In this document: in pieces, positions 1 to 9,000 of the stretch
Position numbering within the stretch: the stretch's first letter is position 1
Layout: the number at the start of each line of letters is the position of its first letter
Source of the DNA: Microbacterium telephonicum
GTDB lineage: Bacteria > Actinomycetota > Actinomycetes > Actinomycetales > Microbacteriaceae
Length of the DNA stretch: 64,000 bases
Direction: 5' to 3'
Assembly: GCF_003651225.1 (NCBI RefSeq)
Contig: NZ_RCDB01000003.1
Span: forward strand, 786,240-850,239
The notes under the pieces: model-generated
The model's input: the letters and a program-made list of their open reading frames with translations, nothing else
Told to the model about the DNA's origin: nothing
Databases searched by the model: none
Program-made: the position numbers and the translations under genes

Positions 1-666
1 TGCGCCGACGCTGGCGAGTGCGAGTCGGATGAGCGTCGCCCGGCCGCCCTCCATCTCGTCGGCGAGCGAGTCCGACGCCGCCTCCTCGGGCGACATCCAC
101 GTCACCTCGAGCGCGTCCTGCCGCGGTTCGCACGTGCCGGTGACCGGCACGACGAAAGCCAGCGAGACGGCATGCTGCCGGTCGTCGTGGAAGGCGCTGA
201 CCCCCGGGATGGGGAAGTACTCGGCGACCGTGAACGGGAGGGGCTGCGGCGGCAGCAGGGGGAACGCCATCGGGCCGAGGTCGTTCTCGAGGTGGCGGAA
301 CAGGGCGTCGCGGATCGTCTCGCCGTAGCGCACCCGACCCGACACGATCGTGCGGGTGATCTCCCCGACGGGGGTCGCCCGGAGCAGGATGCCGACCTCG
401 GTGACCGTGCCGACCCCGTCGGTGCGCACCGGAACGGCCTCGACGTAGAGCATCGGCAGGCGGCGACGAGCCTCGGCGAGCTCGATGTCGGTGAGCCAGG
501 CGGGGTTGGCCGCGTTGCCCGGAGCGGGCGAGCCGAAAGACCCGTCGCCGAGCGGATGGCCGGGGCGTCCCTGACCGCCGAAGCCGCCGCCGAGACCGCG
601 CAACGGGTCGCGCGGGTCGTCGTCGCCGTGCTCGTTCGGGTCGGGGTCGGGGGTGCGGACGGCCAT
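1..666 (-). CDS. Nudix-hydrolase-like protein (DUF4916 type), 3' end cut by window edge
   Basis: 222 codons are visible from an ATG at 666 to the window edge, with no stop, so the C-terminus is missing. After a Gly/Pro/Asp-rich N-terminal tail (about 45 residues) comes a Nudix-like fold: an ILLRATPVGEITRTIVSGRV strand region, then a helix in the place of the Nudix box (GRVRYGETIRDALFRHLEND), then a segment with many hydrophobic strands. The box is degenerate. The first G and E are kept, but the REUxEE glutamates that hold metal are replaced by RHLEND, so catalysis is doubtful. A -10-like box lies 6 nt before the ATG, suggesting a leaderless transcript. It is divergent from the esterase. Family naming is from memory of actinobacterial Nudix-like proteins; substrate unknown. 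Confidence 0.75.
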   Translation of the reverse strand, partial: MAVRTPDPDPNEHGDDDPRDPLRGLGGGFGGQGRPGHPLGDGSFGSPAPGNAANPAWLTDIELAEARRRLPMLYVEAVPVRTDGVGTVTEVGILLRATPVGEITRTIVSGRVRYGETIRDALFRHLENDLGPMAFPLLPPQPLPFTVAEYFPIPGVSAFHDDRQHAVSLAFVVPVTGTCEPRQDALEVTWMSPEEAASDSLADEMEGGRATLIRLALASVGA

Positions 667-672
667 GGTCCA

Positions 673-678
673 TGTATA
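673..678 (-). promoter_or_regulatory. -10-like box TATACA for the Nudix-like gene
   Basis: TATACA on the minus strand ends 6 nt before the ATG at 666. No Shine-Dalgarno sequence fits in between, so transcription probably starts at or next to the start codon. Its last base departs from TAnnnT. Confidence 0.35.
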
Positions 679-770
679 CCCCAGCGTCCCCGCGGGCGCG
701 GGGACGGGCGATGTCAGGGCTGGTGGTGTCGGGGCTGGTCGGTGTCGGTGGGGGCTGGTTGGATGGCGGG

Positions 771-1427
771 GTGAGCGAGATCCCCGACCTGGATGCCGGT
801 GCGGTCGTGTGGTCGCACCCCGAAGGCGACCGCGACGGCCGACCGTTGCTCGTACTGCTGCACGGCTACGGCTCGCACGAGCAGGACCTGTTCGGTCTCG
901 TGCCGTTCCTGCCGGATGCGTTCACGTTCGCGGCCGTGCGCGCGCCGCTGTCGCCGCCGTTCCCGACGCCCGGCTGGTCGTGGTTCCCGATCGAGGGTCT
1001 CTACGAGCGCGACTCCGAGACGACGACGCGCGCCGCCGAGCGGTTCCTCGCGTGGGTCGACGCCCTCGGACACGACGGGCCGATCGGTCTGCTCGGGTTC
1101 TCGCAGGGCGCGGTCATCGCGACCCAGGCGCTACGCCTGCGTCCCGACGGGTTCGCGTTCGCGGTGACGCTCGCCGGGTACGCCGACCCCGGCATCCTGC
1201 CGACCGACGCGGCCCTCAAAGAGCTGCGCCCGCCCGTGTTCTGGGGCAGGGGTGCCCGCGACGAGGTCATCCCCGCGCCGCTCGTGGAACACACCGTCGC
1301 GTGGCTGCCCGAACACGTCGAGCTGAGCGGGCGCGTCTACGCGGGCCTCGCGCACAGCGTCTCGCAGGACGAACTCGACGACGTCGTCGCCTTCCTCGGC
1401 AAGCGCCTCGACGACCCCGCGGGCTGA
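771..1427 (+). CDS. Alpha/beta hydrolase, phospholipase/carboxylesterase family
   Basis: 218-aa cytoplasmic serine hydrolase of the carboxylesterase/YpfH type. The oxyanion-side motif HGYGSHEQDL is near residue 27. The nucleophile elbow is GFSQGA (catalytic Ser), the acid lies in GARDEVIP, and the catalytic His is in GLAHSV near the C-terminus. I chose the GTG at 771 (VSEIPDL) because family members begin just before the HGxG strand; an in-frame ATG at 672 would add 33 low-complexity residues and overlap the divergent gene's promoter. It ends 7 nt before the convergent DUF418 gene stops. It probably hydrolyses short or medium acyl esters; the natural substrate cannot be read from sequence. 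Confidence 0.85.
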   Translation: MSEIPDLDAGAVVWSHPEGDRDGRPLLVLLHGYGSHEQDLFGLVPFLPDAFTFAAVRAPLSPPFPTPGWSWFPIEGLYERDSETTTRAAERFLAWVDALGHDGPIGLLGFSQGAVIATQALRLRPDGFAFAVTLAGYADPGILPTDAALKELRPPVFWGRGARDEVIPAPLVEHTVAWLPEHVELSGRVYAGLAHSVSQDELDDVVAFLGKRLDDPAG

Positions 1428-1434
1428 CGGCCGG

Positions 1435-2502
1435 TCAGTTCCGCGTTGCGCGCACGCGCGGCCAAGCGTACCGCCCGGTGACCAGTCCCATCAGCCACTC
1501 GATCGGACCGATCCCGACGAACCGCCACCACAGGGTACCCACCGTCATGAGTCCGGGGACGAGCACCAGCCACGGCAGCGGCTCGTTGCCGTGCCACCCC
1601 AGTCCCTGCGAAGACCACGACGCGATCAGCGCGATCTGCAGCACGTAGAGACTGAGCGCGACCGACCCGCACGCGCGGAACGGCACGAAGACGACGTCGA
1701 CCACGCGGCGCACCGCGGGCGCGCGGATGCCGGCCAGCGCCCCCACGCCGGCATAGGCGAACGCGACGAGCCCGACGTCGCCGGCGGTGTCGGCCCACGT
1801 GCCCGACACCGGCGGGTAGCCCTGGAACACCAGGGCGGCGCGCTCCGCGCTGAACGCCACGAGACCGATCAGCGCCGTGACCGACAGGGCGCGCCATGAG
1901 GCCGGGATCCCCGCACGCAGCAGCAGGGCGCCGGCGAGGAACATCGGGAGCAGATTGATCAGCCGGTAGTACGGATCCAGGCTGATCCATCCGGCCGGGT
2001 GCATCAGCACCGGATACTGCGCGACGAGCGGCACCAGCATCCGGTTCAGTTCGAGGATGAGCGGCTCGGAGACCGCGACGACGAGCACGAGCACGACCGC
2101 CACGACCCGGCCGGACAGCAGCAGGAGCGGCGCGCCGACGAGGAGGGTGAGCCCCAGGAACGCGAGCACGATCGCCACCCAGCTCCCCCACGACGTCAGC
2201 CACACTCCGAGCGCGATCAAGATGACGCCCCGCGCGAGCTGCTGGGCGGTGACGACGCCGCGGGAAGCCCCGGGACGCTGCAGCACGATCTGCGCCGACA
2301 TCCCCATGACGAGGGCGAACAGGGGCGAGGCGACGTCGTTCAGCATCTCCGAGACCACCGAGACCGCCCACGGCACGTCGGTCATCAGCGGGATGCCGTG
2401 CGCAACGAGCATCGCGAAGATCGCGACGCCGCGCAGCACGTCCGGGATCAGCAGGCGCTGCGGCTGACGTCGCGGCGCGATCGCGGGACGGAGCGCGGCC
2501 AT
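1435..2502 (-). CDS. DUF418/YeiB-like multi-spanning membrane protein
   Basis: 355 aa with about 9-10 hydrophobic helices. It opens with the family-typical LLIPDVLRGVAIFAMLVAHG and closes with FVGIGPIEWLMGLVTGR, which matches the conserved C-terminal GPxEWLxR signature of DUF418 proteins. These resemble the acyltransferase-3/DUF1624 superfamily, but a biochemical role is not established. The ATG at 2502 is preceded by a good Shine-Dalgarno AGGAGAG; longer in-frame starts would run into a non-conserved basic stretch. It is convergent with the esterase (7-nt gap) and divergent from the ABC-F gene, with a 350-nt spacer between. Confidence 0.8.
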   Translation of the reverse strand: MAALRPAIAPRRQPQRLLIPDVLRGVAIFAMLVAHGIPLMTDVPWAVSVVSEMLNDVASPLFALVMGMSAQIVLQRPGASRGVVTAQQLARGVILIALGVWLTSWGSWVAIVLAFLGLTLLVGAPLLLLSGRVVAVVLVLVVAVSEPLILELNRMLVPLVAQYPVLMHPAGWISLDPYYRLINLLPMFLAGALLLRAGIPASWRALSVTALIGLVAFSAERAALVFQGYPPVSGTWADTAGDVGLVAFAYAGVGALAGIRAPAVRRVVDVVFVPFRACGSVALSLYVLQIALIASWSSQGLGWHGNEPLPWLVLVPGLMTVGTLWWRFVGIGPIEWLMGLVTGRYAWPRVRATRN

Positions 2503-2852
2503 GCCTCTCCTCTGGGGTGCGGCGGATGCGGGCGTGCGAGGTGTGCGGGTCCGCGCGGGGCGGCGGTGCGGCCAGCCTAGCGACGACCCTGTCTTCTCCC
2601 AGCCGGCGGGGGTACTCTCGGAAGGTCCTTGTCCCGAGTGTGAGGAAGACCGTTGAAGGGTACCGACGCGACCGCGCTGTGATCTCGCGCTGATCGTCGA
2701 CCTCCGGTCTCGGGCTTCGCCGCCCGCATCCAGGCCGCTTCGACGTGTCCGCGCATCGAAACCGATCCGCGCAGGCACGTCGAGACCCCCTCTCCCGGCT
2801 GACCGGTGATCGGCGTCCCCGTGCATGCGCACGACCCCTCCGGGAGGCCCTC
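2503..2852. other. 350-nt divergent spacer with ABC-F leader region
   Basis: No conserved gene is seen here. The DUF418 end carries that gene's ribosome-binding site. The ABC-F side is unusually long. It contains a 9-codon open frame with its own ribosome-binding site (2653-2682), then the complementary pair TCGACGTG (2740-2747) and CACGTCGA (2776-2783), and finally the ABC-F Shine-Dalgarno GGGAGG at 2842-2847. This layout resembles an attenuation leader. Confidence 0.4.
2653..2682 (+). promoter_or_regulatory. Possible leader peptide (uORF) upstream of ABC-F
   Basis: A TTG codon at 2653, 4 nt after GAGGAAG, opens a 9-residue frame MKGTDATAL ending in TGA at 2680-2682. A stem can form further downstream before the ABC-F start. 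Genes for antibiotic-resistance ABC-F proteins are often controlled by such ribosome-stalling leaders. Whether this one is translated is inference. Confidence 0.3.
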
Positions 2853-4553
2853 ATGCTGCACACCTCATCTCCGGCCGTCGTCCTCGACGGCCTCACCTTC
2901 ACCTGGCCCGACGGCTCGACCGCCCTGGACACCGTCTCGGGCGCGATCGGCTCCGGTCGCACCGGGCTCATCGGCCGCAACGGCGCCGGCAAGTCGACGC
3001 TGCTGCGACTGATCTCCGGCGAGCTCGAGCCGACGTCGGGCTCGGTCGCCTGCGTCGGGACCGTCGACCGGCTGCCGCAGCAGCTGACGCTCGACGTCGA
3101 CCGGCCCGTCGCCGACCTGCTCGGCGTCGGCCCGGCGCTGCGTGCCGTGCGCGCGATCGAGTCCGGCGACGTCGACCCCGCGCACTTCGAGACGGTCGGC
3201 GACGACTGGGACATCGAAGCCCGCGCGAACGCCGCCCTCGCCGAGGCCGGCCTCCCCGCCGGGGCCCTCGACCGCCGCGTCGGCTCGCTCTCGGGCGGTG
3301 AGGCCGTCTTGGCGGCTCTCACCGGCATCCGTCTGCGCCGCGCACCGATCGCCCTGCTCGACGAGCCGACCAACAACCTCGACGGCGAGGCCCGGGCGCG
3401 GCTGTACGACCTGGTGCGCGGATGGCGCGGGGCGCTGATCGTGGTGAGCCACGACACGGCGCTGCTCGAGCTCATGGACGACACGGCGGAGCTGTACGGC
3501 AACACGCTGAGCGTCTACGGCGGGCCCTACTCGCAGTGGCGCCAGTGGCTCGACGCCGAACAGGCCGCGGCCCGGCAGGCCGAGACCGCGGCGCGCGCCG
3601 ACCTCAAGCGCGAGAAGCGGGACCGCATCCAGCAGGACCAGGTGATCGCGACGCGGGCCGCGATGGGCCGCAAAGCGCAGGTCGAGAAGCGCGTGCCCGG
3701 GATCATCGCGGGCGCCCGCAAACGTGCGGCGCAGGTCTCGGCCGGCCGCGTGCGCGGGATCGCCTCCGACCGGGAGGGTGCCGCCCGCGCCGCGCTCGAC
3801 GTCGCCGAGCGGCGGGTGCGAGACGACGAGGCGGTGCGCATCGACCTGCCCGACCCGGGCGTCGCTGCGGGCCGCCGCATCGCGACGATCGGCGACGGCG
3901 AGCGGACCTGGACCGTCCAGGGCCCCGAGCGCGTGGCGCTCATCGGACCGAACGGTGCCGGGAAGACGACGCTGCTGCAGCGGATGCTCGCGGGGGCGGG
4001 CGCTGGGTCGGGGGCGCCGGTCGTTCACAACTCCGGAGATCCGGTGCAGATGGCGCCCGATCCGGACGTGGACGCCGGCTTGTCGCCGGATCTCCGGAGT
4101 TGTGCGCACGCGACCGCGCACACCGAACGCATCGGGTACCTGTCGCAGCGCGTCGACGGGCTCGACGAGACGGCATCGGTGCTCGAGAACGTGCGGGCCT
4201 CGGCACCGGGCGTCGGCGACGTACTGCTGCGCAACCGGCTCGCGCGGTTCCTCGTGCGGGGCGACACGGTGCTGCGGCCGGTGGCGGCGCTGTCCGGCGG
4301 CGAGCGGTTCCGCGTCGCGCTGGCCCGCATCCTGCTGGCCGACCCGGCACCGCAGCTGCTCGTGCTCGACGAGCCGACGAACAATCTCGATCTCGACACG
4401 ATCGATCAGCTCGTCGACGCCCTCGGCGCGTATCGGGGTGCGGTGCTGGTGGTGAGCCACGACACCGGCTTCCTGCAGCGGCTCGCACCCGACCTGACCC
4501 TCGAGCTGCGGGACGGGGTGCTGACCGCGGCGCCCGCCATCGCGCGGGCCTGA
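2853..4553 (+). CDS. ABC-F family ATPase with an in-frame palindromic insert
   Basis: 566 aa, two ABC ATPase domains and no membrane segments, as in ABC-F proteins that act on the ribosome (translation factors or antibiotic resistance). Domain 1 has Walker [10 protein letters not shown], signature LSGGE and Walker [13 protein letters not shown] basic helical linker follows at about residues 235-330. Domain 2 has [14 protein letters not shown] and [10 protein letters not shown]. The start ATG follows GGGAGG. Residues 392-418, between Walker A and the Q-loop GYLSQ of domain 2, are encoded by a 79-nt inverted-repeat element (4026-4104) that most ABC-F proteins would not have. The reading frame is kept, so the protein may still work. 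The long leader favours a regulated resistance-type member, but a housekeeping role is equally possible. Confidence 0.88.
   Translation: MLHTSSPAVVLDGLTFTWPDGSTALDTVSGAIGSGRTGLIGRNGAGKSTLLRLISGELEPTSGSVACVGTVDRLPQQLTLDVDRPVADLLGVGPALRAVRAIESGDVDPAHFETVGDDWDIEARANAALAEAGLPAGALDRRVGSLSGGEAVLAALTGIRLRRAPIALLDEPTNNLDGEARARLYDLVRGWRGALIVVSHDTALLELMDDTAELYGNTLSVYGGPYSQWRQWLDAEQAAARQAETAARADLKREKRDRIQQDQVIATRAAMGRKAQVEKRVPGIIAGARKRAAQVSAGRVRGIASDREGAARAALDVAERRVRDDEAVRIDLPDPGVAAGRRIATIGDGERTWTVQGPERVALIGPNGAGKTTLLQRMLAGAGAGSGAPVVHNSGDPVQMAPDPDVDAGLSPDLRSCAHATAHTERIGYLSQRVDGLDETASVLENVRASAPGVGDVLLRNRLARFLVRGDTVLRPVAALSGGERFRVALARILLADPAPQLLVLDEPTNNLDLDTIDQLVDALGAYRGAVLVVSHDTGFLQRLAPDLTLELRDGVLTAAPAIARA
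4026..4104. repeat. Palindromic element A1, inserted in-frame in the ABC-F gene
   Basis: A perfect 19-bp inverted repeat, CACAACTCCGGAGATCCGG at 4026-4044 and its complement at 4086-4104, flanks 41 nt of spacer. The right-hand 19-mer occurs again exactly at the right end of the intergenic element at 38669-38843, so this is a dispersed family and not a chance hairpin. It adds 27 codons without a stop. Confidence 0.75.
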
Positions 4554-4577
4554 ACAGGGAGGGCCGGATCCGGTCGA

Positions 4578-4583
4578 TAGGCT
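4578..4583 (+). promoter_or_regulatory. -10-like TAGGCT before the PQQ-like protein gene
   Basis: TAGGCT lies 18 nt before the ATG at 4602 and leaves room for the ribosome-binding site GAGGAGAG (4591-4598). The preceding gene stops at 4553, so this could be an independent promoter. No clear -35 box is seen. Confidence 0.3.
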
Positions 4584-4601
4584 CGCTCTCGAGGAGAGAC
4601 G

Positions 4602-6044
4602 ATGACCGACACCGAACCGGATCCGGCCCGCACCCCCCGCCCGTGGCTGCCCTGGACGATCGCCGGCGCTGCGGCTGTCGCCGTCGTCATCGCCGCGGCG
4701 TTCGTCGTGGCCCCGCGCCTCCTGGCGGCTCCGGCGAGTCCGTCGGCTGCACCTTCGACGCCGCCTGCGCCGATCCCCACCGCGTCACCCACACCGTCCT
4801 GCTCGGTCACGGTCGTCGACGCGACGTGGCGCGACGGGTACGAGCTCGATCTCCCGATCGACGGCAGAGTGACCGAGACGACGCTGGGCGAGGCGCGCGG
4901 CGCCCACGCATCGCCGTTCGAGATCGACGACACGCACACCGGCGTACTCGTCCAGGGCGAGTACGGCGCAGGCCCGAGCACACTGCTGGTCGTCGACCAC
5001 GACGCCGCGACGGTCGTATGGTCGGCGGAGGTCCCGTACGGCACGAGCGCGGTCGCGACTCCGGCCAATGCCGGATTGGACGACCGCATCGTCGTCTCCC
5101 ACGGCGTCGAGCCGTCGTATACGGAGAGCGTGCTGACCATGTACGACCTGACGTCTGGCGCAGTGGTGGCCGAGCGCACGCTCGCCGGCGATTGGGCGGG
5201 CGGCATCCACGCCGGTGCGGGCGTGACCGGCTACGGCCTCATCGCCCCCGCGGATGCCGACGGCTTCGCGGTGACCACGCGGGAGACCGCAACTTACCTC
5301 GATGCCGAGACGCTCGAGCCGCGCTGGGCCGTCACCGGCGAACAGTTCGGGGTCGGCCAGTTCGAAGGCGGCGTCCCCTTCCGGGTGGCAGGTGACGTGC
5401 TGTTCGTCGGCGGACATGCCGTGAGCATCGACACCGGGGAGGCGCTCGGCTGGTCGGTCGACGGCAGCCCCCTCGTCGCGGCCGGGCGCGTCATGGCGAC
5501 GCCGATCGTGTACGACTCGCTCGACCCGTACCCGCTGTCGGGCATCGACATCCGCACCGGCGAGGCGTGCTGGAGCCACCAGGTGATCAGCGCGGCATCC
5601 GATGACGAGACGCTGTGGGTCGTGACCGCCGACGGTGTGCTGCAGCGCATCGATCCCGAGGCCGGCAGCGTCGTCGAGGACCGCGGACAGGTGGGCGACA
5701 TGAGCGTGCGCCTGGTCGCCGATGCCCTGGTGCTCTCGCCACGGACCTATGACGCGGACCCCGCGGACGCGACGGTGCAGCCGGCCTCCGGCGGCAGCTG
5801 GACTCTCGCCGAATACGCCTCGCAGCCGTTGCAGTCCTCGAACGGGCAGATCCTCGTCACCGACTGGGGGACGGTCTCGACGGCGGGCATCACGACCGCG
5901 TACGACGCCGCGACCGGGGAGGTCGCGTGGTCTCTCGAGACCTCACCTGTGGACCGTTCTTCGGGCATCGGCGTCGGCGGCGGCGTGATGCTGCGCACCA
6001 CCGATCTCGGCGACGGCCGGATGCGCCTCGACCTGCTGCATTGA
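4602..6044 (+). CDS. Membrane-anchored PQQ-like beta-propeller protein
   Basis: 480 aa. A short charged N-terminus is followed by one membrane helix at about residues 14-40 (WTIAGAAAVAVVIAAAFVV), then a Pro/Ser/Thr-rich spacer and a large extracellular domain. The domain shows repeated propeller blades of the PQQ-binding-like type, each ending in a Trp-containing strand: ATVVWSAEV, LEPRWAV, GEACWSHQ, GEVAWSLE. There is no lipobox, so it is anchored by the helix. The ribosome-binding site GAGGAGAG is strong. No enzyme motif is seen; such proteins are usually binding or scaffold proteins at the cell surface. Function unknown. Confidence 0.8.
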   Translation: MTDTEPDPARTPRPWLPWTIAGAAAVAVVIAAAFVVAPRLLAAPASPSAAPSTPPAPIPTASPTPSCSVTVVDATWRDGYELDLPIDGRVTETTLGEARGAHASPFEIDDTHTGVLVQGEYGAGPSTLLVVDHDAATVVWSAEVPYGTSAVATPANAGLDDRIVVSHGVEPSYTESVLTMYDLTSGAVVAERTLAGDWAGGIHAGAGVTGYGLIAPADADGFAVTTRETATYLDAETLEPRWAVTGEQFGVGQFEGGVPFRVAGDVLFVGGHAVSIDTGEALGWSVDGSPLVAAGRVMATPIVYDSLDPYPLSGIDIRTGEACWSHQVISAASDDETLWVVTADGVLQRIDPEAGSVVEDRGQVGDMSVRLVADALVLSPRTYDADPADATVQPASGGSWTLAEYASQPLQSSNGQILVTDWGTVSTAGITTAYDAATGEVAWSLETSPVDRSSGIGVGGGVMLRTTDLGDGRMRLDLLH

Positions 6045-6099
6045 TCGCCCCCGCGCGCAACCCGGCGCCGATGTCGGTGGTGGGGACGAAGATGGTGTG

Positions 6100-9000
6100 A
6101 TGGCCGATGTGCTCGAGAGGTTCGGTCCTGCCACGCAGGACTGGTTCCGCTCGGCCTTCGCAAGCCCGACCGACGCGCAGGCGGGTGCCTGGACGGCGAT
6201 CTCGGCCGGCAAGCATGCGCTCGTGGTCGCCCCGACCGGGTCGGGCAAGACCCTCTCCGCCTTCCTGTGGGCGATCGACCGGATCTTCCACGACAAGGAT
6301 GCCGAGCCCGCGGCGCCGGCGGAGAAGCCGACGAAGGGGCGCGGCCGCGAGGCCCGGCCGCCCCGCACCCAGGTGCTCTACATCTCGCCGCTGAAGGCGC
6401 TCGGCGTCGACGTCGAACGCAACCTCCGCTCCCCCCTCGTGGGCATCGGGCAGTCGGCGAGGCGCCTCGGCGTCGCCGTTCCCGAGGTCACCGTCGGCGT
6501 GCGCTCCGGCGACACCGCCTCCGCCGACCGGCGGCGCCTCGTCTCCCAGCCTCCCGACATCCTCATCACCACGCCCGAGTCGCTGTACCTGATGCTCACG
6601 TCGCAGGCGGCGGAGACGCTCACCGGGGTGCACACGGTCATCATCGACGAGGTGCACGCCGTCGCCGCCACGAAGCGCGGCGCGCATCTCGCGGTCAGCC
6701 TCGAACGTCTCGACGCGCTGCTCGAGCGGCCGGCGCAGCGCATCGGGCTGTCGGCGACGGTACGTCCGATCGACGAAGTCGCCCGCTTCCTCGGCGGCGC
6801 CGCCCCGGTCGAGATCGTGGCGCCGAAGGCGTCGAAGGCGTTCGACCTGTCGGTCGTGGTGCCGATCGACGACATGTCGAACCCGCCCCCCGCTCCCGGA
6901 TCGGAGGCGCCGGCGGAGGACGGCGCGGCCGCAGACGCCGGGGGCGAGTGGTACTCGCCGCCGCCGACCGAGGTCACGGGGTCGGTGTGGCCGCATGTGG
7001 AGGAGGCGATCGTCGACCGCATCCTGGCGCACCGCTCGACGATCGTCTTCGCCAACGCCCGGCGTCTGGCCGAGCGCCTCACCGGGCGACTCAACGAGAT
7101 CTACGCGGAGCGGATGGGGCTCGACGTGCCCGAGCCGACGGTCCCGGCGGCCATGATGGCGCAGGCGGGGGCCACTGCGGGCGTCGCGCCGATCCTCGCG
7201 AAGGCGCACCACGGCTCGGTCTCGAAAGAACAGCGCGCGCAGGTCGAGGACGAACTGAAGTCGGGGGTGCTGCGCTGCGTCGTCGCCACGAGCTCGCTCG
7301 AACTCGGCATCGACATGGGCGCCGTCGACCTCGTCATCCAAGTCGAGGCACCGCCGTCGGCGGCATCCGGCCTGCAGCGCGTGGGGCGGGCCGGACACCA
7401 GGTCGGCGAGGTCAGCCGAGCGGCTCTGTTCCCGAAGCACCGGGGCGACGTCCTGCACACGGCGGTCGTGACCGAGCGGATGCTGGCGGGCAGCATCGAG
7501 GCGATCGCGATCCCGCAGAACCCGCTCGACATCCTCGCGCAGCAGACGATCGCCGCGTGCGCGACCGGGCCGGTCGACGTCGAAGGCTGGTTCGAGACCG
7601 TGAAGCGCTCGGCGCCGTTCCGCTCGCTGCCCCGCTCCGCCTACGAGGCGACACTCGATCTGCTCGCCGGGCGGTACCCGTCCGACGAGTTTGCGGAATT
7701 GCGGCCTCGGGTCGTCTGGGATCGAGACCAGGGCGTGCTGACAGGTCGTCCGGGCGCGCAGCGCGTCGCGGTCACGAGCGGTGGCACGATCCCCGACCGC
7801 GGCCTGTTCGGCGTCTTCGTCGCCGGCGAGACCCGCAACGCCCGTGTCGGCGAGCTCGACGAGGAGATGGTCTACGAGTCGCGCGTGGGCGACGTGTTCA
7901 CGCTCGGCACGACGAGCTGGCGCATCGCCGAGATCACGCACGACCGCGTGAACGTGACGCCCGCGTTCGGCCAGCCCGGAAAGGTGCCGTTCTGGCACGG
8001 CGACGGCCTGGGTCGACCCGCCGAGCTCGGTGAGGCGCTCGGCAGGTTCTCGCGGGAGGTCGCCGCCTCCGGCGCGGAGAAGGCGACCGCGCGTCTGCGC
8101 GAATCGGGACTCGACGACAACGCGATCGGCAACCTGCTCGGCTACCTCGACGAGCAGAAGGAGGCGACCGGCACGCTGCCGACCGACAAGACGCTCACGG
8201 TGGAGCGCTCCCGCGACGAGGTGGGCGACTGGCGGATCATCCTGCATTCCCCGTACGGCATGCATGTGCACTCCCCTTGGGCGCTGGCGGTGAACGCCCG
8301 CATCCGCGAGCGGCTGGGCGTCGAAGGATCGGCGGTCGCGAGCGACGACGGGATCATCGCCCGCGTGCCGGATGCCGAGGCCGAGCCGCCCGGTGCCGAG
8401 TTGTTCGTCTTCGACCCCGATGAACTCGAGCAGATCGTGACCGACGAGGTGGGCGGGTCGGCGCTGTTCGCGTCCCGGTTCCGCGAGTGCGCTGCGCGCG
8501 CCCTGCTGCTGCCCCGGCTGAATCCCAACCGACGATCGCCGCTGTGGCAGCAGCGGCAGAAATCCGCACAGCTCCTCGAGGTCGCGAAGAACCATCCGAC
8601 CTTCCCGATCATCCTGGAGACACTGCGCGAGGTGCTGCAGGACGTCTACGACCTGCCCGCGCTCCTGCGCATCACCCGGGCGATCGGCGACCGCCGCATC
8701 CGCCTCGTCGAGACGACGACCAGCCAGCCGTCGCCGTTCGCGCGCGACCTGCTTTTCGGGTACGTCGGGGCGTTCATGTACGAGGGCGATTCGCCGCTGG
8801 CCGAACGCCGCGCGGCGGCACTCTCGGTCGACCCGGCGCTGCTGAGCGAACTGCTGGGCAAGGTCGAGATGCGCGAGCTGCTCGACCCCGACGTCATCGC
8901 CCAGTTCGAACGCGAGACCCAGCGCCTGGACCCCACCCGCCGCGCCCGCGGGGTGGAGGGTGTCGCCGACCTGCTGCGCGTGCTCGGTCCGCTGTCGCCT

